Part shown: positions 38,501 through 47,891 of the stretch, piece after piece
Position numbering within the stretch: the first letter of the stretch is position 1
Layout of the letters: the number at the start of each line of letters is the position of its first letter
Assembly: GCF_036173125.1 (NCBI RefSeq)
Contig: NZ_CP108054.1
Coordinates: forward strand, 8,935,501 to 8,999,500
DNA: 64,000 nucleotides
Source of the DNA: Streptomyces sp. NBC_00286
GTDB lineage: Bacteria > Actinomycetota > Actinomycetes > Streptomycetales > Streptomycetaceae
Direction of reading: 5' to 3'
Position numbers and translations under genes: made by a program
The notes under the pieces: generated by a model
What the model saw: only the letters and a program-made list of their open reading frames with translations
Told to the model about the DNA's origin: nothing
The model's database searches: none

Positions 38501-41500
38501 CCAGCCTGGCCTCACGCCAACTCGCCTTCTGGCAGCGGACCTTGGCCGGACTCCCCGAGGAGCTCGCGCTCCCCGCCGACCGGCCGCGTCCGCTGGAGGC
38601 CAGCTACCGCGGTGGGACCGTGGACATGCCGCTGGACCCGCGGCTTGCGGCGGAGCTGCGCGAACTGGCCCGGACGGGCAACGTCAGCATGTTCATGGTC
38701 GTCCAGGCCGCGGTGGCGGCGCTGCTGACCCGGCTCGGCGCCGGTACGGACATTCCGATCGGCAGCCCGATCGCCGGTCGCACCGACGAGGCGCTGGAGG
38801 ACCTGGTCGGGTTCTTCCTCAACACGCTGGTGCTGCGCACCGACACCACGGGCGACCCCACCTTCCGCGAACTGCTCGGCCGCGTACGGGAGACGGATCT
38901 CGCCGCGTTCGACCACCAGGACGTGCCGTTCGAGCGGGTGGTCGACGCGCTCAGTCCCGCTCGCTCGCTCGCGCGGCACCCGCTGTTCCAGGTCATGGTC
39001 GTCTACCTGGCCGCGGGCGGTGACGAGGACGGCTTCGCCGGGCTGCGCTCGCGGCGGGAGGAGATCGGCCAGACGACTGCCAAGTTCGACCTCTCCTTCG
39101 ACTTCGTGGAGCGGGCCGACGGCGAGGGCGTCGACGGAGTCCTGGAGTACAGCACCGACCTGTTCGACCACGCGACCGCAGAGGCCGTCGCCGAACGGCT
39201 TAGCCGCCTGCTGCGCACGGTAGTTGAGGCCCCCGACACCCCGATCACCCGCATCGACGTCCTCGGCGCCGCCGAACGCCGGCGGATCCTCACCGAGTGG
39301 AACGACCGGCCCGCACTCGCCCCGCCCACCACCGTCCCGGCCCTCTTCGAGCGGCAGGCCGAACTCTCCCCGGACGCCCCCGCCGTGGCCTCCGACGGCA
39401 TCCGGCTGACCTTCGCCCAGCTGAACGCCAAGGCCAACCGGCTCGCCCGGCTACTGGTCGCGCAAGGCGCGGGACCGGAGCGGATCGTCGCCCTGGCGCT
39501 GCCCCGTACCGCCCGCACCCTGCTCGCCATCCTGGCGGTGCAGAAGGCCGGTGCCGCCTATCTGCCGCTCGACCCGGACGCCCCGGCGGGCCGTACCCGC
39601 GACATGCTCGACGACGCCCGCCCGGTGCTGGTCCTCACCACGAAGGAGCTCGCCCCGCAGTTGCCCCCGGACGGTCCGCCGACGCTGCTCCTCGACGACC
39701 CGCGAACCACAGAACTGCTCGCGGGCGAGAGCCCTGCCAACCTGCTCGACACCGACCGCACCACCCCGCTGACGCCGCGCCAACCGGCCTACGTCATCTA
39801 CACCTCCGGATCCACCGGGCGCCCCAAGGGAGTTGTCGTCACCCACGAGACCGTGGGCAACCTCTTCCACAGCCACCGCGAGACGCTGTACGCACCGGCC
39901 AAGGCCATCACCGGGCGGCAGCATCTGCGGGCCGGACACGCCTGGGCGTTCTCCTTCGACGCCTCCTGGCAGCCGCAGCTGTGGCTGCTCGACGGGCACT
40001 GCGTCCATGTGGTGTCGGACGAGACCCGCCGCGACCCCGAACTCCTCTCCGCGGCCGTCGTCGAGCACGGCTTCGACTTCCTGGAGGTCACGCCGTCGTT
40101 CTTCGCGCAGATGGCGGAGACGGGGCTGGTCCGCGAGGACGGCAGCTGCCCGCTCGCCGTCGTCGGCGTCGGCGGCGAGGCCGTGCCGGGGGCGCAATGG
40201 GAGCGGCTCGGGCAACTGCCCGGCACCGAGGCGTTCAACCTGTACGGGCCCACCGAGTCCACCGTCGACGCCCTGGTGGCGCGGGTCCGCGACAGCGACC
40301 GGCCGCTCGTCGGCCGGCCCGTGGCGGGAACCCGGGCATACGTACTCGACGACCTGCTGCAGCCCGTACCGCCCGGCGTCACGGGCGAGCTCTACCTGGC
40401 CGGCGGCGGCCTGGCCCGCGGCTACCTGGGCCGCCCCGCGCTGACCGCCGAACGCTTCGTCGCCGACCCGTTCGGGCCGCCCGGCTCCAGGCTGTACCGG
40501 ACCGGCGACCTGGCGCGCTGGACCGCCGACGGACAGCTCGACTACCTCGGCCGCGCCGACGACCAGGTGAAGATCCGCGGCTTCCGCATCGAACCCGGCG
40601 AGATCGAGTCCGTGCTCTCCTCCCACCCCGACGTCGCCCAAGCCGTGGTGACGGTGCGCCAGGAGGGCCCGCGGAAACTGCTGGTGGCGTACGTCGTTCC
40701 GGTCGCCGGACGGCTCCCCGACGCAGGGCGGCTGCGGGCGCACGTAGGCGGACAGTTGCCGGACTACATGGTCCCGGCCGCCGTCGTACTCCTGGACCGG
40801 CTGCCCGCACTGGCCAACGGCAAGCTGGACCGGGCCGCCCTGCCCGCCCCGGACTTCAGCGCCGTCTCCAGCGGCCGGGCGCCCAGTACGGAACTCGAGA
40901 AGACCCTGTGCGGCGTCTTCGCCGACGTACTGGGACTCGACCGAGTCGGCGTCGACGACGACTTCTTCACACTCGGCGGCGACAGCATCGTGGCCATGCA
41001 GCTCGTGAGCAGGGCCCGGGCGGCGGGCGTGCGGATCACGCCGCGCCTGGTGTTCCGGCACCGTACGGTCGCGGCTCTCGCCGAGGTGGCCACGGCTGCC
41101 GGACCCGAGGCCGCCGGTGCCCGCCCGGCCGACGACGGCATCGGCACCGTGCCACTGACGCCGGTCATGCACTGGCTGCGCGAACTCGGCGGCTCCTTCA
41201 AGGGCTACCACCAGGCCGCCCTGGTCCGGACGCCCGCCGCCCTGGACCGGCCGAAGCTGGCCGCCGTGCTGCGGGCCCTCGCCGACCGGCACGCCATGCT
41301 GCGCGGCACGCTGGTCCGTACGGGAGATACGGGAGATACGGGAAGCACGGCAACCGACGACTGGACCATCGAGGTCCCGGGCCCGGACGCCGTGGACATC
41401 GAGGCTTGGATCGAGCGGGTTGACGTCCGCGCGCTGGACGGTGAGGCGCTGCGGACGGTGGTCGCGGAACGCGCCCATGCCGCCCGCGCGACGCTCGACC

Positions 41501-42561
41501 CGGACGCCGGCGCCATGGTGCGGGCCGTGTGGTTCGACGCGGGCGGTGAGCCGGGCAGGCTGCTCCTGATGGCCCACCACCTCGTCACCGACGGCGTCTC
41601 CTGGCGCGTCCTGCTGCCCGACCTGGCCGCCGCCTGGCAGGACGTCGCGGCCGGGCGCCCGGCGGAACTGCCGCCCGTCGACACCTCCTTCCGCACCTGG
41701 TCGCGCAAGCTGGCCGAGCTGGCCCAGGACCCGGCCCGCGAGGCGGAACTGCCGTTCTGGACCGGCGTGTTCGACGGCGCCGCGCCCTTCCCGCTGGACC
41801 GGCCGCTCGACCCGGACCGCGACACCGTCGGCACGGTACGGGAGCTGGCGCTGCGTCTGCCCGCAGACCAGACGGGCCCGCTGCTCTCGGCCGTGCCCGC
41901 CGCCTTCGGCGCGAACGTCAACGACGTCCTGCTCACCGGCCTCGGCCTCGCCGTCGCCGACTGGCGACGGCGTCACGGAGACGGCTCGGCGGGCCCGGTC
42001 CTCGTCGACCTCGAAAGCCACGGCCGCGAGGAGGAGTTGGCGGGGGACGCCGATCTGTCGCGTACGGTCGGCTGGTTCACCAGCGTCTTCCCGGTCCGCT
42101 TGGACACCGGCCTCGCCGACCTGGACGACGCGCTCCAGGGCGGCCCGGCCGCGGACGAGGCGGTGGCCGCGGTACGCCGGCACCTCGGCTCGCTGCCCGC
42201 GAACGGCGTCGGCTACGGCATGCTGCGCCACCTCAACCCCCGTACGGCACCCGTCCTCGCCGCCTTCGAGACGCCGGCGATCGAGTTCAACTACCTCGGC
42301 CGGTTCGGCATCCCCGAGGACACGGACTGGTCGTACGCCCCCGAGGAGGACGACGCGGACATCGGCGCCGAACCGGAGATGCGGGAGGGCCACGCCCTCG
42401 GCATCAACGTCGTGACCGAGGACCGCGCAGACGGCCCCGTCCTGGCCGCCCACTGGTCCTGGCCCGAAGCCGTACTGACGGAGAAAGCCGTACGCGACCT
42501 GGCCGAGACCTGGTTCCGCGCCCTGAAGGCCCTGGTCACCCGCACCCAGAACCGTCCCTGA
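23581..42561 (+). CDS. Five-module NRPS for an N-methylated hydroxamate siderophore
   Basis: This ~6,326-residue synthetase starts at GTG 23581 after GGGAGG. Domains with approximate residues: partial C-like N-terminus (1-240); A1 (248) interrupted by an N-methyltransferase (703-957); T1 Ser 1189; C2 (1257-1697); A2; T2 Ser 2243; C3 (2307-2750); A3 (2759) interrupted by a methyltransferase (3223-3470); T3 Ser 3676; C4; A4 (4189); T4 Ser 4732; C5; A5 (5250); T5 Ser 5802; epimerase (5857-6320). Specificity residues as read: A2 DVWHFSLVD (serine, as in EntF), A3 DMENLGLIN (N5-hydroxyornithine, as in CchH), A4 DGEDAGLVD and A5 DAQEGGLVD (basic-residue clade), A1 DVWMLGATN (not recognised; formyl-hydroxyornithine is possible). 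There is no thioesterase. C3 lacks the second active-site His. A scabichelin/turgichelin-like product is inferred. Confidence 0.95.
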   Translation: MSGFVERVSGIDDNEVQAFWSRRLDPLPQETALPVDFPYPLRPGGEQGAVSRPLGTAADEATLLSAYVAMLHRYSGARDITVGYDGLPVRVALDGGTEFTELVRRVAEACAEARDHRVELSTLIAQLRPEPTRGGGLLFNTGFGDSGSAGPLDVTLEVIAGDVAADVSDGEVSAGEVSAGEVRVTYRQDLFEAATAERIADHYATLLADALTRPHTPIGELELLAADEHYRIVEEWNDTEHDVPARTWPELFAEQVRLRPDAVALVFEDTQLTYAEVDERANRLAHALLARGAGPERVVALAVPRSAELIIAEVAVLKSGAAYLPVDTDYPADRISYMLTDAAPTCLVTTTEAAADIPPSEGMDRLILDEPDTVRELGQRPAHDPTPEALSTGNAAYVIYTSGSTGRPKGVVLSHAGVAKLVATQTERFGIGPHSRVLQFASPSFDVAFWDLCLGLLSGGRLVVVPTERRVPGAPLADYAHAHGITFMILPPALLAAMPEDIELPPATLLAGTERVSPELVGRYARGRMMFNAYGPTEATTNSTLGLCDPDTPAGTIVPIGVPDPGTRAYVLDARLKPVPAGVAGELYLGGAGLARGYLGRPDLTAERFVADPFGAPGERLYRTGDLVRWKADGRLEFLGRADSQVKIRGFRIEPGEIESVLRGHPAVDQAAVVVREDRPGDRRLAAYVVPSLDAEAAGGETEQVQEWKDLHELLYSAAGSEGRRDNSAGFRENFAGWNSMYDGLPIPVDEMREWRDATVARIEELTPRRVLEIGVGSGLILSRVAPGCEAYWGTDLSEEAVGALRTQVEALPELADRVRLSAQPAHDTSGLPKGSFDTVVINSVAQYFPSADYLAEVLGAAAELLAPGGRLFVGDVRNARLLRCLRAAVETRRAGDPEDKQALRTAVERSVAWEGELLLDPDFFAALDGFDADIRVKRGAHHNELTRYRYDVVLTKRVAATSAPASAEGDEIAWADLVGLDDLDARLGEGPDLLRVVGVPNVRLAEDLAALATMDGRSRTVTSADAPDPEAFHALASRHGHRVAVTWNGAADDGSLDVLFARGDASYDGALGVAFDGLYRPSGTVPHANRPAPFRDVNALMRALRSYAADRLPEYMVPAAVVPLDRLPVTPSGKLDSAALPTPDYGALSSGRPPRDAREELLCAAYAEVLGLRSVTIDDDFFALGGDSITAIQLLVHARRAGLRLSSRDVFRHRTVAALAEAADVRTDTQDTEQDTPLLRLTEAELAELQGEHPVAVQELLPLSPLQEGFYFHSLVDGADRDTYVVQQALELSGPVDGETLRRAAQRVLERHAPLRACFRQLADGRPVQIVTDGLELPWREVDLSEQNAEARPTLADAVAADERARRFDLARPPLLRCALVRLDENRSRLLLTFHHIVADGWSLPVLHRELMACYGDTPAELPEVAPYDAYLRRLATADRDAAREAWRTALAGLDEPTRLVEAPADGTPIEPAQVRVELSEQVTARLAARARELGVTLGTVVQSAWGLLIGRLTARQDMVFGTTVSGRDAEVEGIESMVGLFINTLPTRFRWEPADTLAELLGRLQDEQARLLDHQHLGLAELQRVAGLAGSGELFDTLVVFENYPSATGLTDPSGAVHVTGHEFHDAVHYPLALIVKPGRRLDLRLKHHAQRLDAENVHRIADRLTRILDALAADPGQPAANLELLSAEELSLAHPAGERRDVPDTTLAAAFESQAARTPQATAVVYENETLSYRELDARAEELAARLRARGARPGAVVAVAVPRSTELMVALLGVLKSGAAYLPIDVDYPADRVTHMLTDSGAATVVTTTATAALLPEVPGLTPLLVDTPTEYVPEAPPVPACPDDPAYLIYTSGSTGRPKGVVVTHRAIINRLAWMQGEYQLAPDDRVLQKTPASFDVSVWEFFWALCEGAAVVLARPDGHRDPAYLAELIREQGVTTLHFVPSMLEAFLQSEEITADPAWAASLRRVFSSGEALPVAAVSHWRELTGVPLHNLYGPTEAAVDVTYHPYDGAPGTTVPIGRPVWNTGLRVLDSCLRPVPEGTPGELYLTGVQLARGYHARPGLTAERFVADPYGGPGERMYRTGDLVRRRADGTVEYLGRTDRQVKIRGNRIELGEIEAALGRQPAVAQAAVTVAGSALIAYVVPTRDARPEPAELQVALADSLPAPMVPGAYVVLDALPLTPSGKLDRAALPAPQTVRAEARAPRDERERALTEIFAAVLKLDEVGIDDDFFMLGGDSITSIGVSSRARRAGLELNPRDVFEHRTPAALAAAAVPVASARTLTSAFSLTAEETERVHRLSPYPIEDIWPLAPLQEGLFFHSTYDDSALDVYTVHESFDFATPVETDRLRTAARVLLERNPSLRAGFTSEGLRQPVQFIVRDPEIPLHEVDLSELPVAEQDVRLRELMDEERTRRFDLTRPLLFRMLLVRLGEERGDRLVVGRHLLLWDGWSAWVFLDQLFALYESGGDASALPAPGSYRDYLTWLEAQDTAVATRAWRTALAGLDEPTLLAAADQGLEPDIPESLDTALPADLGERLRDTARRHGLTLNTVLTAAWGLTLASATGRTDVVFGTTVAGRPSEVPDIENVIGMFLNTVPARIAYDPAEPVLGLLRRVQDERLAVMPYEYLGLGVLQAETGHRRLFDTLFVLRNSDTEERLAELADRHGARAVANVDATHYPVNLVVTPGQRIQVTLTHRADVVGGRQAQDLLDRFTLLLERLAHDLDAPVGGLDPLLPAEHAELERERAASRVPDPEDTIADLLAAQAAATPEDTALVFGTTTLSYAELDTRINRMARLLLARGAAPEKVVALGLPRSLDMVVALFAVLRTGAAYLPLELDYPDDRLRAMLDDARPALILSTEAVAARLEGAAPDSPRVLLDDPAVTAELAAFSGDLTRQVFSLEHPAYVIYTSGSTGRPKGVVTPYRGLTNMQLNHQREIFEPAIASAGGRRLRIAHTVSFAFDMSWEELLWLVEGHEVHICDEELRRDAEALVAYCETHRVDVVNVTPTYAHLLIEQGLLEGHRPPLVLLGGEAVSETVWNRLRDTEGTYGYNLYGPTEYTINTLGGGTLDSATPTVGRPIRGTRAHILDAWLRPVPDGVPGELYIAGIGLARGYLDRPGLTAGRFVADPFGEPGERMYRTGDLVRRRADGNLDFLGRTDDQVKIRGYRVELGEIETALAQHPRVAQAAVLVRDDRLVGYVVPDRPTGGDRDTAEREQVVEWQEIYSDEYEEISTAVFTEDYAGWDSSYDGQPIPFDHMREWREATVERIGSLRPRRILEIGVGSGLLLSQLASRAEAYWATDFAAPVIRKIGEDLRQDPELAAKVTLRAQPADDLDGLPGDGYFDTIVINSVIQYFPSIDYLTSVIRGAMELLAPGGALFVGDVRNLRLARTFQTEIQLARGVSGDALGRAVERGLRLEKELLVDPDYFTTLGYGVDLRTKRARHHNELSRYRYDAVLYAGDPALRLDDVPAVDFTGDLDLAELVATAPLRLAGIPDARIGADGGVDPQTLHDLGAERGHRVLTTWSREVGTYDAVFLADDGRDGGGAADAPGLTAGLYHPGGGEAPYANEPTAARDANSLVRQLRDDLKQRLPDYMVPAAFVTLDRLPMNDNGKLDVRALPEAEPAVALGTGRGPRTPEEEVLCRLFAEVLGLPEVGAEDGFFDLGGHSLLATRLISRARTELGAELAIRDLFEAPTPELLAARADGGRPARPAVAPVADRPERIPLSAAQRRLWLVEQITGSGVAYNFPLVFRLRGELDLDALRSALRDVAARHEALRTVFLEEDGEPYQRIVPADESEPSFTVTDCPDEDALPTLIETAQRRPFDLSRELPLRCEVFRITPADHVVAVVLHHITTDEWSDRPFLADLNTAYAARTAGDAPNWAPLPVQYADYTLWQEQLLAQVGEAQLAYWSETLRGLPEELTLPLDRPRPAEPTGHGGTVRHEVPAEVGRALRELSGESGTSMFMLLQAATAALLHRLGAGEDIPLGAPIAGRTDSGLDDLVGFFVNTLVLRTDLSGGGELTFRQLLGRVRESALAAYEHQDLPFDRVVEALNPPRVAGRNPLFQVMLGYHHRPDGDPDLLGLPTEWSDMDTGMAKFDLDFTFVDEGEQSGRIILLLEYATDLVDPDTAELLAERLVLLLRQAATAPDEAIGAYDVLTAAERDAATGAWNDTAHPLETRAVPEVFADTARACPDRTALVTGTGRMTFAELADRVNSVAALLQQRGVTEDDVVGLALPRHDMVPAILGVLTAGAAYLPLDPELPAHRLEFMLGDAAPVCLLTTSELADRLPTTPAVERLLLDGPLPASTEAEPRTYAARAAASAYTIYTSGSTGRPKGVIGTHRGLSNLYGSHLRDLMAPAVRDTGRDALRAVHAASFSFDGSWEPLLWLLAGHELHVVDEGTMLDPAALLAYLDDRSIDFVDLTPTYLRELLHHGFLDPGSRVPAVIAVGGEATPAALWRRLTELPGTAVHDLYGPTECAVDAYGWHGGESGDAPWAAPLDNIRAHVLDERLRPTPVGVPGELYLAGEGLARGYLGRPALTASRFVANPYDATGERMYRTGDLVRRRSDDTLEFLGRADDQIKLRGFRIEPGEIEAVVTAHPDISATAVVVREDAPGERRFVAYVVPVPGRTPEPAALRSHVAAALPEHMVPAAFVALDALPRTISGKLDQAALPAPDFTAAVAGRLPRSPREEILCELFADVLGLERIGVDDDFFALGGHSLVAMRLVGRVRAALGTEVSLRTVFEAPTVARLAERLKGGRTDALPAPPVLAPAERPERLPLSFAQQRLWVLYRVEGPSPTYNIPIVWRLSGALDTDALQLAVDDLVARHEPLRTVFPEQDGRAHQLILEPEQAGIEVEVIRTSEDELDGRLVEAAEYGFELDREPPLCVRLFQVADDEHVLLLLLHHIAGDEWSDRPLTRDLAEAYEARAAGRVPEWAPLPVQYADFGLWQRAMLGDEKDPASLASRQLAFWQRTLAGLPEELALPADRPRPLEASYRGGTVDMPLDPRLAAELRELARTGNVSMFMVVQAAVAALLTRLGAGTDIPIGSPIAGRTDEALEDLVGFFLNTLVLRTDTTGDPTFRELLGRVRETDLAAFDHQDVPFERVVDALSPARSLARHPLFQVMVVYLAAGGDEDGFAGLRSRREEIGQTTAKFDLSFDFVERADGEGVDGVLEYSTDLFDHATAEAVAERLSRLLRTVVEAPDTPITRIDVLGAAERRRILTEWNDRPALAPPTTVPALFERQAELSPDAPAVASDGIRLTFAQLNAKANRLARLLVAQGAGPERIVALALPRTARTLLAILAVQKAGAAYLPLDPDAPAGRTRDMLDDARPVLVLTTKELAPQLPPDGPPTLLLDDPRTTELLAGESPANLLDTDRTTPLTPRQPAYVIYTSGSTGRPKGVVVTHETVGNLFHSHRETLYAPAKAITGRQHLRAGHAWAFSFDASWQPQLWLLDGHCVHVVSDETRRDPELLSAAVVEHGFDFLEVTPSFFAQMAETGLVREDGSCPLAVVGVGGEAVPGAQWERLGQLPGTEAFNLYGPTESTVDALVARVRDSDRPLVGRPVAGTRAYVLDDLLQPVPPGVTGELYLAGGGLARGYLGRPALTAERFVADPFGPPGSRLYRTGDLARWTADGQLDYLGRADDQVKIRGFRIEPGEIESVLSSHPDVAQAVVTVRQEGPRKLLVAYVVPVAGRLPDAGRLRAHVGGQLPDYMVPAAVVLLDRLPALANGKLDRAALPAPDFSAVSSGRAPSTELEKTLCGVFADVLGLDRVGVDDDFFTLGGDSIVAMQLVSRARAAGVRITPRLVFRHRTVAALAEVATAAGPEAAGARPADDGIGTVPLTPVMHWLRELGGSFKGYHQAALVRTPAALDRPKLAAVLRALADRHAMLRGTLVRTGDTGDTGSTATDDWTIEVPGPDAVDIEAWIERVDVRALDGEALRTVVAERAHAARATLDPDAGAMVRAVWFDAGGEPGRLLLMAHHLVTDGVSWRVLLPDLAAAWQDVAAGRPAELPPVDTSFRTWSRKLAELAQDPAREAELPFWTGVFDGAAPFPLDRPLDPDRDTVGTVRELALRLPADQTGPLLSAVPAAFGANVNDVLLTGLGLAVADWRRRHGDGSAGPVLVDLESHGREEELAGDADLSRTVGWFTSVFPVRLDTGLADLDDALQGGPAADEAVAAVRRHLGSLPANGVGYGMLRHLNPRTAPVLAAFETPAIEFNYLGRFGIPEDTDWSYAPEEDDADIGAEPEMREGHALGINVVTEDRADGPVLAAHWSWPEAVLTEKAVRDLAETWFRALKALVTRTQNRP
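24091..24120 (+). repeat. 15-bp in-frame tandem repeat in the NRPS N-terminus
   Basis: The unit GAAGTCTCTGCGGGC occurs twice in a row and a diverged copy precedes it, giving the peptide [15 protein letters not shown]. It lies in the partial condensation-like N-terminal region, where extra residues are probably tolerated. Confidence 0.8.
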
Positions 42562-42616
42562 CCCCATGGCCCAATAGCCCCTTGCCCCCGAGCCCCGCAC
42601 CCAGGAGGATCACCGC

Positions 42617-42844
42617 ATGAGCAGCGGCAACACCAACCCGTTCGAGAACCCCGACGGCGTCTACTCCGTACTCGTCAACGACGAGGGCCAACACAGCCTG
42701 TGGCCCGACTTCGTGGACGTCCCGGCGGGCTGGACCGTCGTCCACGGCCCCGGCCCGCGTCAGGAGTGCCTCGACTACATCGAGATGAACTGGACCGACA
42801 TGCGGCCCACGAGTCTCGTCGAGCGGATGGAGCGGACCGGCTGA
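42617..42844 (+). CDS. MbtH-like protein
   Basis: This 75-residue accessory protein binds NRPS adenylation domains and supports their folding or activity. It has the family pattern: NPFENPDG, then [14 protein letters not shown], and the C-terminal [22 protein letters not shown] precedes the ATG. It lies 55 bp after the NRPS stop and is surely in the same operon. A single MbtH gene serving one large synthetase is the usual arrangement in siderophore clusters. Confidence 0.96.
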   Translation: MSSGNTNPFENPDGVYSVLVNDEGQHSLWPDFVDVPAGWTVVHGPGPRQECLDYIEMNWTDMRPTSLVERMERTG

Positions 42845-42849
42845 CCCCG

Positions 42850-44415
42850 ATGCTCAGCACCAGACTCACCAACGCGCACGTCCTGACCATGGACCCTGAC
42901 CACCCGGTCGCCCACGACGTGGGCATCTGGGAGGGCCGGATCGTAGGCCTGGACGAGGCGGTGACCGGGCTGCCCGCGCGCCGGGTAGTGGATCTGCAGG
43001 GCGCGACCGTGCTGCCCGGGTTCATCGACAGCCATGTGCACCTGGCATGGACCGGCTTCAAGGCGAACACCCCGAGCGTGGCACCCTGCACGTCGGCCGA
43101 GGACGTGCTCGGGGTCGTCGCCGCCACTGTCGCGGGCACGCCGCCCGGCGGCTGGGCGCAGCTCGTGGGGTACGACCAGCGGGCCCTCGGCCGCCATCTG
43201 ACCGCCGCCGAACTGGACAAGGTCAGCGAGGGGCGCAAGGTCTACCTGCTGCACGACTCCGGACACGGCTGTGTGGTCAACACCGAGGTCCTGGACCTGC
43301 TGCCCGCCGAAGTGCCGCACGAGGACGGCTTCCTCGCCGAACAGGCCATGGGAGCCGCACGGGCGCTGCGACTGCCGTACTCCCAGGAGGAGTTGGCGAC
43401 CGCGATCGGGCGCGCCGCCCGGGTCTGTCTCGCCGAGGGCGTGACCGCCTGCGCCGAGGCGGGCATCGGCGGCGCCCTGTTCGGGCACAGTCCGGTCGAG
43501 CTGGGCGCCTACCAACTCGCCCGCGACCAAGGGCAGTTGCCGCTACGAGTGCAGCTCATGGTGGCCGCGGACCGGCTGAAGGCGGTGGCCGCGCACGAGG
43601 ACGACGGCATCCCGCGCGCCCTCGACCTCGGCCTGCGCACCGGCTTCGGGGACGAATGGCTCTCCGTTGGCGCGCTGAAGATCTACACCGACGGCGGCAT
43701 GATGGCCCGTACGGCCGCACTGAGCAGCCCGTACGAAGGCCTGGACCACGCCGGCCAGTTGCAGGACGACCCCGAGGCGCTCGCCGACACGATCGTGGCC
43801 GGCCATCTCGGCGGCTGGCAGCTCGCCGTCCACGCCATAGGCGACCGCGCGGCCGACGTCGCCCTGGACGCCCTGGAACGGGCGCATCACCTCCGGCCGC
43901 GACCGGGCGCGCGGCACCGCATCGAACACGCGGGACTGATCCGGCCCGACCAGCTGTCCCGCATGGCGCGGCTCGGCGTGAGCGCCGTGGTCCAGCCGAA
44001 CTTCCTGCGCTACTTCGGCGACGACTACGCCTCGATCATGGGCGAGGAACGGGCGCCGTGGATGTACCGGGGGAGGGGTTTCCTCGAGCACGGCATCACG
44101 CTGGTGGGCAGCTCCGACCGGCCCGTCGCGGACGGATCGCCGCTGCGGGCCGTCCAGTTCATGGTCGAACGGGCCTCGGAGTCGGGCCAGCTCATCGGCC
44201 CGGATGAGTCCGTCACCGTCGACGAGGCGCTGCGCGCGTACACCGTCGGCGGGGCCTACGCCTGCCACTGGGACTCCGTCGCGGGCACGCTCACTCCCGG
44301 CAAACGCGCCGACCTGGTCGTACTGGGCGACGACCCGAGGCGGGTCGACACCTCGCGCATCGGGGACATCGAGGTGGTGACGACGTTCGTCGACGGCCGG
44401 GAGAGCGACGACTAA
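42850..44415 (+). CDS. Amidohydrolase family protein (YtcJ-like)
   Basis: This is a 521-residue metal-dependent amidohydrolase of the amidohydrolase-3/YtcJ group. The metal-binding signature FIDSHVHL lies near residue 58. Later features are [33 protein letters not shown] and GSSDRPV. The C-terminal beta-sandwich closes with [18 protein letters not shown]. There is no signal peptide. The start is five bases after the MbtH stop with no clear ribosome-binding site, indicating translational coupling to the NRPS/MbtH operon. Amidohydrolases are not standard siderophore genes. It might trim or recycle the peptide or a formyl group, or be unrelated cargo. Confidence 0.88.
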   Translation: MLSTRLTNAHVLTMDPDHPVAHDVGIWEGRIVGLDEAVTGLPARRVVDLQGATVLPGFIDSHVHLAWTGFKANTPSVAPCTSAEDVLGVVAATVAGTPPGGWAQLVGYDQRALGRHLTAAELDKVSEGRKVYLLHDSGHGCVVNTEVLDLLPAEVPHEDGFLAEQAMGAARALRLPYSQEELATAIGRAARVCLAEGVTACAEAGIGGALFGHSPVELGAYQLARDQGQLPLRVQLMVAADRLKAVAAHEDDGIPRALDLGLRTGFGDEWLSVGALKIYTDGGMMARTAALSSPYEGLDHAGQLQDDPEALADTIVAGHLGGWQLAVHAIGDRAADVALDALERAHHLRPRPGARHRIEHAGLIRPDQLSRMARLGVSAVVQPNFLRYFGDDYASIMGEERAPWMYRGRGFLEHGITLVGSSDRPVADGSPLRAVQFMVERASESGQLIGPDESVTVDEALRAYTVGGAYACHWDSVAGTLTPGKRADLVVLGDDPRRVDTSRIGDIEVVTTFVDGRESDD

Positions 44416-44640
44416 CCCGGACGCCGCTGCTCGTGTACGGGCCGCACCGCCGCCGAGGCATCATGCGCGGCCCTGCCGTGCAGGAGTTCGCGCAGCAGCT
44501 GGTTCGTGGTGCACACGACGCCCGTACGCGCGATCCAGCGCAGCGCCATGGCGTGGTCCTCGGCGGAGAAGTCCGCCACGGCGTCGGCCACGACGAACGG
44601 CTCGATGTCGTGCATGAAGGCGTCCGCCGCCGTCAATGGG
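44412..44640 (-). pseudogene. Isochorismatase-like cysteine hydrolase, C-terminal remnant
   Basis: About 75 codons resemble the C-terminal third of isochorismatase-family hydrolases, including [28 protein letters not shown] and [15 protein letters not shown]. The N-terminal part with the catalytic Asp/Lys is missing. Upstream of about 44640 the reading shows no further homology. The remnant converges with the amidohydrolase gene and overlaps its last bases. An iron box survives about 60 bp upstream, suggesting the intact gene was once iron-regulated. Confidence 0.7.
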
Positions 44641-44702
44641 ATACAAGTCGACGACTGGTAATCCCATGGCGAAGCCCTCCCTGGCACGCCGGGCTCAATC
44701 AG

Positions 44703-44721
44703 TAAGGCTAGCCTAACCTAA
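44703..44721. promoter_or_regulatory. Orphan iron box
   Basis: TAAGGCTAGCCTAACCTAA; its reverse complement, TTAGGTTAGGCTAGCCTTA, is a very good match to the DmdR/IdeR consensus. It faces no intact gene. To its left is only the isochorismatase remnant, and to its right are terminator-like repeats and the 3' end of the binding-protein gene. Confidence 0.82.
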
Positions 44722-44724
44722 TGA

Positions 44725-44764
44725 GGGGCTGTAGTCGCGGGGTTTGTCCCGCGACTACAGCCCC
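44725..44764. terminator. Strong 17-bp hairpin
   Basis: A perfect 17-bp inverted repeat (arms 44725-44741 and 44748-44764, six-base loop) lies between converging transcripts: the amidohydrolase operon from the left and the binding-protein gene from the right. No U-tract follows. Such GC-rich stems commonly end transcripts in Streptomyces. Confidence 0.6.
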
Positions 44765-44774
44765 TGTCCGATCT

Positions 44775-44882
44775 GCCCCGCGCCCCTTAAAGGAGGCCGC
44801 AGGCCTTCCTTTAAGGGGCGCGGGGCTGTGTCAATTTGCGGCTCCGCCGCGTGGGCGCGACCAGCCACAACCAACCCGCAGC
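44775..44882. repeat. Structured intergenic repeat, copy A
   Basis: A ~24-bp stem (left arm 44775-44798, right arm 44802-44826) is followed by a conserved tail containing GCGGCTCCGCCGCGTGGGCG. The whole unit recurs at 52236-52337. Bases in the stem differ between copies on both arms together, so pairing is preserved. It resembles REP-like elements that are common between Streptomyces genes. Confidence 0.75.
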
Positions 44883-44910
44883 TTCAAACGCCCGCGGAGC
44901 AGCCGGCGCT

Positions 44911-45972
44911 TCAGGAAGCCGGCTGCTCCACCTTGGTGGCGGTATCGCCATCAACCGCGGCAGCCAGCTGCGGCACCAACCGCTCAAGCATGTACGGCAG
45001 GCTCAGAACCGACACGAACGAGACGGAGTTTCCGTAGTCGCTCGCCTCCTTGACGAAGACCTCACGGTCCTGCTTCGCCACGTTCAAGTCGGCATACAGC
45101 GCGTTCTTGTTGAGCTTGGCCTCGTCCTTGGCCACATCGGAGACGATCCACACGAGGGCGTCCGTGTCCAGCAGATCGGTGCGCTCCTTGCTGATGTTGG
45201 CGCCGAACTCGTCACCGATGACCTTGTCCAGATCCGTCGGCAGCTTGAAGCCGAGATCCGTGAGCAGCCGGGAACGCGGGTCCTGGCTGCCGAAGACGAA
45301 CATGCCCTCGTACGGCGTGGCCATCACGGCGGTCTTCCCGGCGAAGTCCGGGTTGTCCGTGGCCGCCTTCTTGACGTCGGCCTGGACGTCCTCGACGAGC
45401 TTCTTCGCCTCCGCCTCCTGGCCGAGCGCCTTGCCGATGATCTCGGTCTGCTCCTGCCACGGGACGCCGTAGTCGTTGTACGCCTTCGGCTGGGCCACCA
45501 CCGGCGCGAACTTCGACAGGGTCTCGTACTGCTCCTTGGTCAGACCCCCGTAGACCGCGAGGATCAGGTCGGGCTTGAGTGCGGCGATCTTCTCCGCCTG
45601 CGGACCGGTGCCGGTGTCCTTCAGCACGGTGGGCGCCTTCTCGCTGCCCAGCTTGTCGGCGGCCCAGGGGCCGATGGCGCCCTTGTAGCCGCCGAGCCAC
45701 TCGGTGGTGCCGACGGGCACCTTGCCCAGCGCGAGCACGGCGTCCTGGTCGGTCAGACCGACCGTGACGATCCGCTTGGGCTCCGCCTTGATGGACGTAC
45801 TGCCGTACTTGTGCGGGATGGACACCGGGAAGGCGCCGTTCGCGGATCCCTTGTTCCCCGCGTTCTCTGCGGATGTCCCGGAATCATCTCCCGAGCCGCA
45901 GGCGGTGGTGAAGAGCAGTAGCGCGGAGACGAGCGCCGCGGCGAGGCGTGTGCCTCTGAGAGAGCCGAGCAT
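44911..45972 (-). CDS. Ferric-siderophore-binding lipoprotein
   Basis: This 353-residue iron-complex-type substrate-binding protein has a signal peptide ending in a lipobox (LLLFTTAC, Cys25). The mature part has the class III two-lobe pattern: EPKRIVTVGLTDQDAVLALG, an ALKPDLILAVYGGLTKEQYETL linker-lobe motif, and a C-terminal helix. It should capture the ferric siderophore and deliver it to the FecCD permeases encoded at 21272-23412. The start ATG 45972 overlaps by one base the stop of the upstream exporter gene, so binding protein and exporters form one operon under the iron box at 49638. Confidence 0.93.
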   Translation of the reverse strand: MLGSLRGTRLAAALVSALLLFTTACGSGDDSGTSAENAGNKGSANGAFPVSIPHKYGSTSIKAEPKRIVTVGLTDQDAVLALGKVPVGTTEWLGGYKGAIGPWAADKLGSEKAPTVLKDTGTGPQAEKIAALKPDLILAVYGGLTKEQYETLSKFAPVVAQPKAYNDYGVPWQEQTEIIGKALGQEAEAKKLVEDVQADVKKAATDNPDFAGKTAVMATPYEGMFVFGSQDPRSRLLTDLGFKLPTDLDKVIGDEFGANISKERTDLLDTDALVWIVSDVAKDEAKLNKNALYADLNVAKQDREVFVKEASDYGNSVSFVSVLSLPYMLERLVPQLAAAVDGDTATKVEQPAS

Positions 45973-47891
45973 CAGTGGTCCTTCATGGTGGTGGTTGTGT
46001 CGGGACGGTGCTGCTGCATGGGGGGCTGATCGACTGTGGCGCGCGTACCGGACCAGGCCTCCCACAGGGAGGCGTAGGTCCCGCCCGCCGCGCACAGCTC
46101 GTCATGGGTGCCGCTCTCCACGATCCGGCCGCCGTCCATGACGACGATCCGGTCCGCGGCCGCGGCCTGGGTGAGGCGGTGTGCGACGACCAGCGCCGTG
46201 CGGCCGTCCACCGCCCGGTCGGCCGCCCGTTCCAGCAGCCGGGCTCCGGTACTGCCGGCCTCGGCGGTCGCCTCGTCGAGTACGGCCACCGGGGGATCGG
46301 CCAACACCAGCCGTGCCAGGGCGAGTTGCTGGACCCGGGCGGGTGTGAGGCGGTGTCCGCCCTCGCCCACGACCGTGTCCAGGCCCTCGGGCAGTGCTTC
46401 GACCCAGTCCAGGGCCTCCACGGTGGCCAGGGCGGTGCGCAGCTCGTCGTCGGTCGCGTCGGCCCGCGCCAGGCGCAGATCCTCCGCGAGCGAACCGGCG
46501 AAGACATGCGTCTCCTGCGTGACCAGGGCTACCGGAAGGCCTGCGCCGCTGTCGTACGTTCCGGTGCCGGTCAGGTGTATCGAGCCGGACGTCGGTGCGT
46601 GTACGCCTGCGATGAGCTTGGCCAGGGTTGTCTTGCCCGCGCCGCTCGGGCCGACCAGGGCCACGCGTTCGCCGGCCCGGAGCGTCAGGTCCACCTCGTG
46701 GAGGACGGGGCGGCCGGGCTCGTACGCGTGGTCGATGCCGGTCACGGTGACGGTGCCGTCCGCCGCTGTGCCCGGCTCCCGCCGCTGGTGCGGTTTCGCC
46801 GTCTCGTCCGGCTCGGGGTCCGGCTGGTCGGCGACCCCGACCAGCCGGGCGAGCGCGGCCGTCGCCGACTGGGCGTCGTCGAGCAGCACCAGCGCGGAGT
46901 TGATCGGCGCGAACAGACTGTGGAAGTACAGGGCTGCGGCGGTCGCGGTGCCGATGGACACCGAGTCGGCTCGCACCAGCAGGAACCCGGTGACGAGGAC
47001 CGCGGCGAGGCCGATGAACTCGCCCACGTGCAGCCGGTTGTAGAAGCCCAGCACCAGCTTCACTCCGCGCAGCGTCAGCTCGACCGCCGCCGACGAACGC
47101 CGGGTCACGTGCGCGGTGTGCTGCTCCTCCAGCCGGAACGCCCGTACCGTACCCGCCCCGGAGATCGAGTCGAGGAGCTGCTGCTGCTGAGTGCCCGTCG
47201 CGATGCGCTGACGGGCGTAGAGCGGCACGGCATGGCGTACGTACCAACGGGCGGTGTGCGCCTGGATCGGCACAGCGAGGAGGGCCGCTAGCAGGAAACG
47301 CCAGTCCAGCGCCGCCATCGCGCCCAGCGTCAGCACGATGGCCAGCAGGGAACGGGCCAGTTCGGGCAGGGCGTTGCGCACCGCCTCGGCTACCACCGAG
47401 ACGTCCCGGGTGACCCGTGCGGTGAGGTCTCCGGCGCCCGCCTTCTCCACCTGTTCCAGCGGCAGCCGCAGCGCCTTCTCTACGAAACGCTCGCGCAGTT
47501 GGGCGAGCAGGGTCTCGCCGAGCCGGGAGACCAGGGTCAGGCCCAGTGCGGTGGTGCCGCCCTGGGCGAGGGCGACCAGCACCAGGAGGACAACGGGAGC
47601 CGTCACGTCCCCGGGCGGGCGCCCCTCGGCCACCACGTCCACGATGCGGCCAAGGAGCGGCTGGACGAGCAGCCCCACACCGGTGGCCGCGACCATCACC
47701 GCGAAGCTGCCGAGGGCCAAACCGCGGCGCGGACGCAGCAGTTCGCGGACGGCGGCACGGGTGCGGGCGCCGGTCGCGGTGGGCAGCAGTTCCCGGGAGT
47801 CGGGCGGCTGCTCGTCCGTATCGAGGCCGGGGTCTGTGCCGGTCATCGCTTTCTTGTTCCCGCCGTTCCCGTTCTCTGACGTGTCGGTCAT
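45972..47891 (-). CDS. ABC exporter half-transporter 2 (siderophore export)
   Basis: This 639-residue fusion has a six-helix transmembrane domain and a C-terminal ATPase: Walker A VGPSGAGKTTLAK, Walker B VAVLDEATAEAG, H-loop VVAHRLTQAAAADR. The signature region reads LTPARVQQLALARLVL, where LSGGQ is degenerate. A degenerate signature and altered Walker B are typical of one half of a heterodimeric exporter. It has a ~60-residue hydrophilic N-terminus. It overlaps the stop of the upstream exporter gene by four bases (ATGA). Together they probably export the siderophore or a late intermediate. Direction and substrate are inferred from context. Confidence 0.9.
   Translation of the reverse strand: MTDTSENGNGGNKKAMTGTDPGLDTDEQPPDSRELLPTATGARTRAAVRELLRPRRGLALGSFAVMVAATGVGLLVQPLLGRIVDVVAEGRPPGDVTAPVVLLVLVALAQGGTTALGLTLVSRLGETLLAQLRERFVEKALRLPLEQVEKAGAGDLTARVTRDVSVVAEAVRNALPELARSLLAIVLTLGAMAALDWRFLLAALLAVPIQAHTARWYVRHAVPLYARQRIATGTQQQQLLDSISGAGTVRAFRLEEQHTAHVTRRSSAAVELTLRGVKLVLGFYNRLHVGEFIGLAAVLVTGFLLVRADSVSIGTATAAALYFHSLFAPINSALVLLDDAQSATAALARLVGVADQPDPEPDETAKPHQRREPGTAADGTVTVTGIDHAYEPGRPVLHEVDLTLRAGERVALVGPSGAGKTTLAKLIAGVHAPTSGSIHLTGTGTYDSGAGLPVALVTQETHVFAGSLAEDLRLARADATDDELRTALATVEALDWVEALPEGLDTVVGEGGHRLTPARVQQLALARLVLADPPVAVLDEATAEAGSTGARLLERAADRAVDGRTALVVAHRLTQAAAADRIVVMDGGRIVESGTHDELCAAGGTYASLWEAWSGTRATVDQPPMQQHRPDTTTTMKDH

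Noticed and set aside
41328..41355. Short GGGAGATAC-type repeat in the epimerase domain
   Set aside because: It encodes only a TGDTGDTGS loop between strands and looks like simple slippage with no further significance.
39297..41423. Long open frames inside the NRPS gene in other frames and on the minus strand (some over 1,000 codons)
   Set aside because: They are composition artefacts of high-GC coding DNA: Arg/Pro/Gly-rich, with no motifs and fully inside the NRPS gene.
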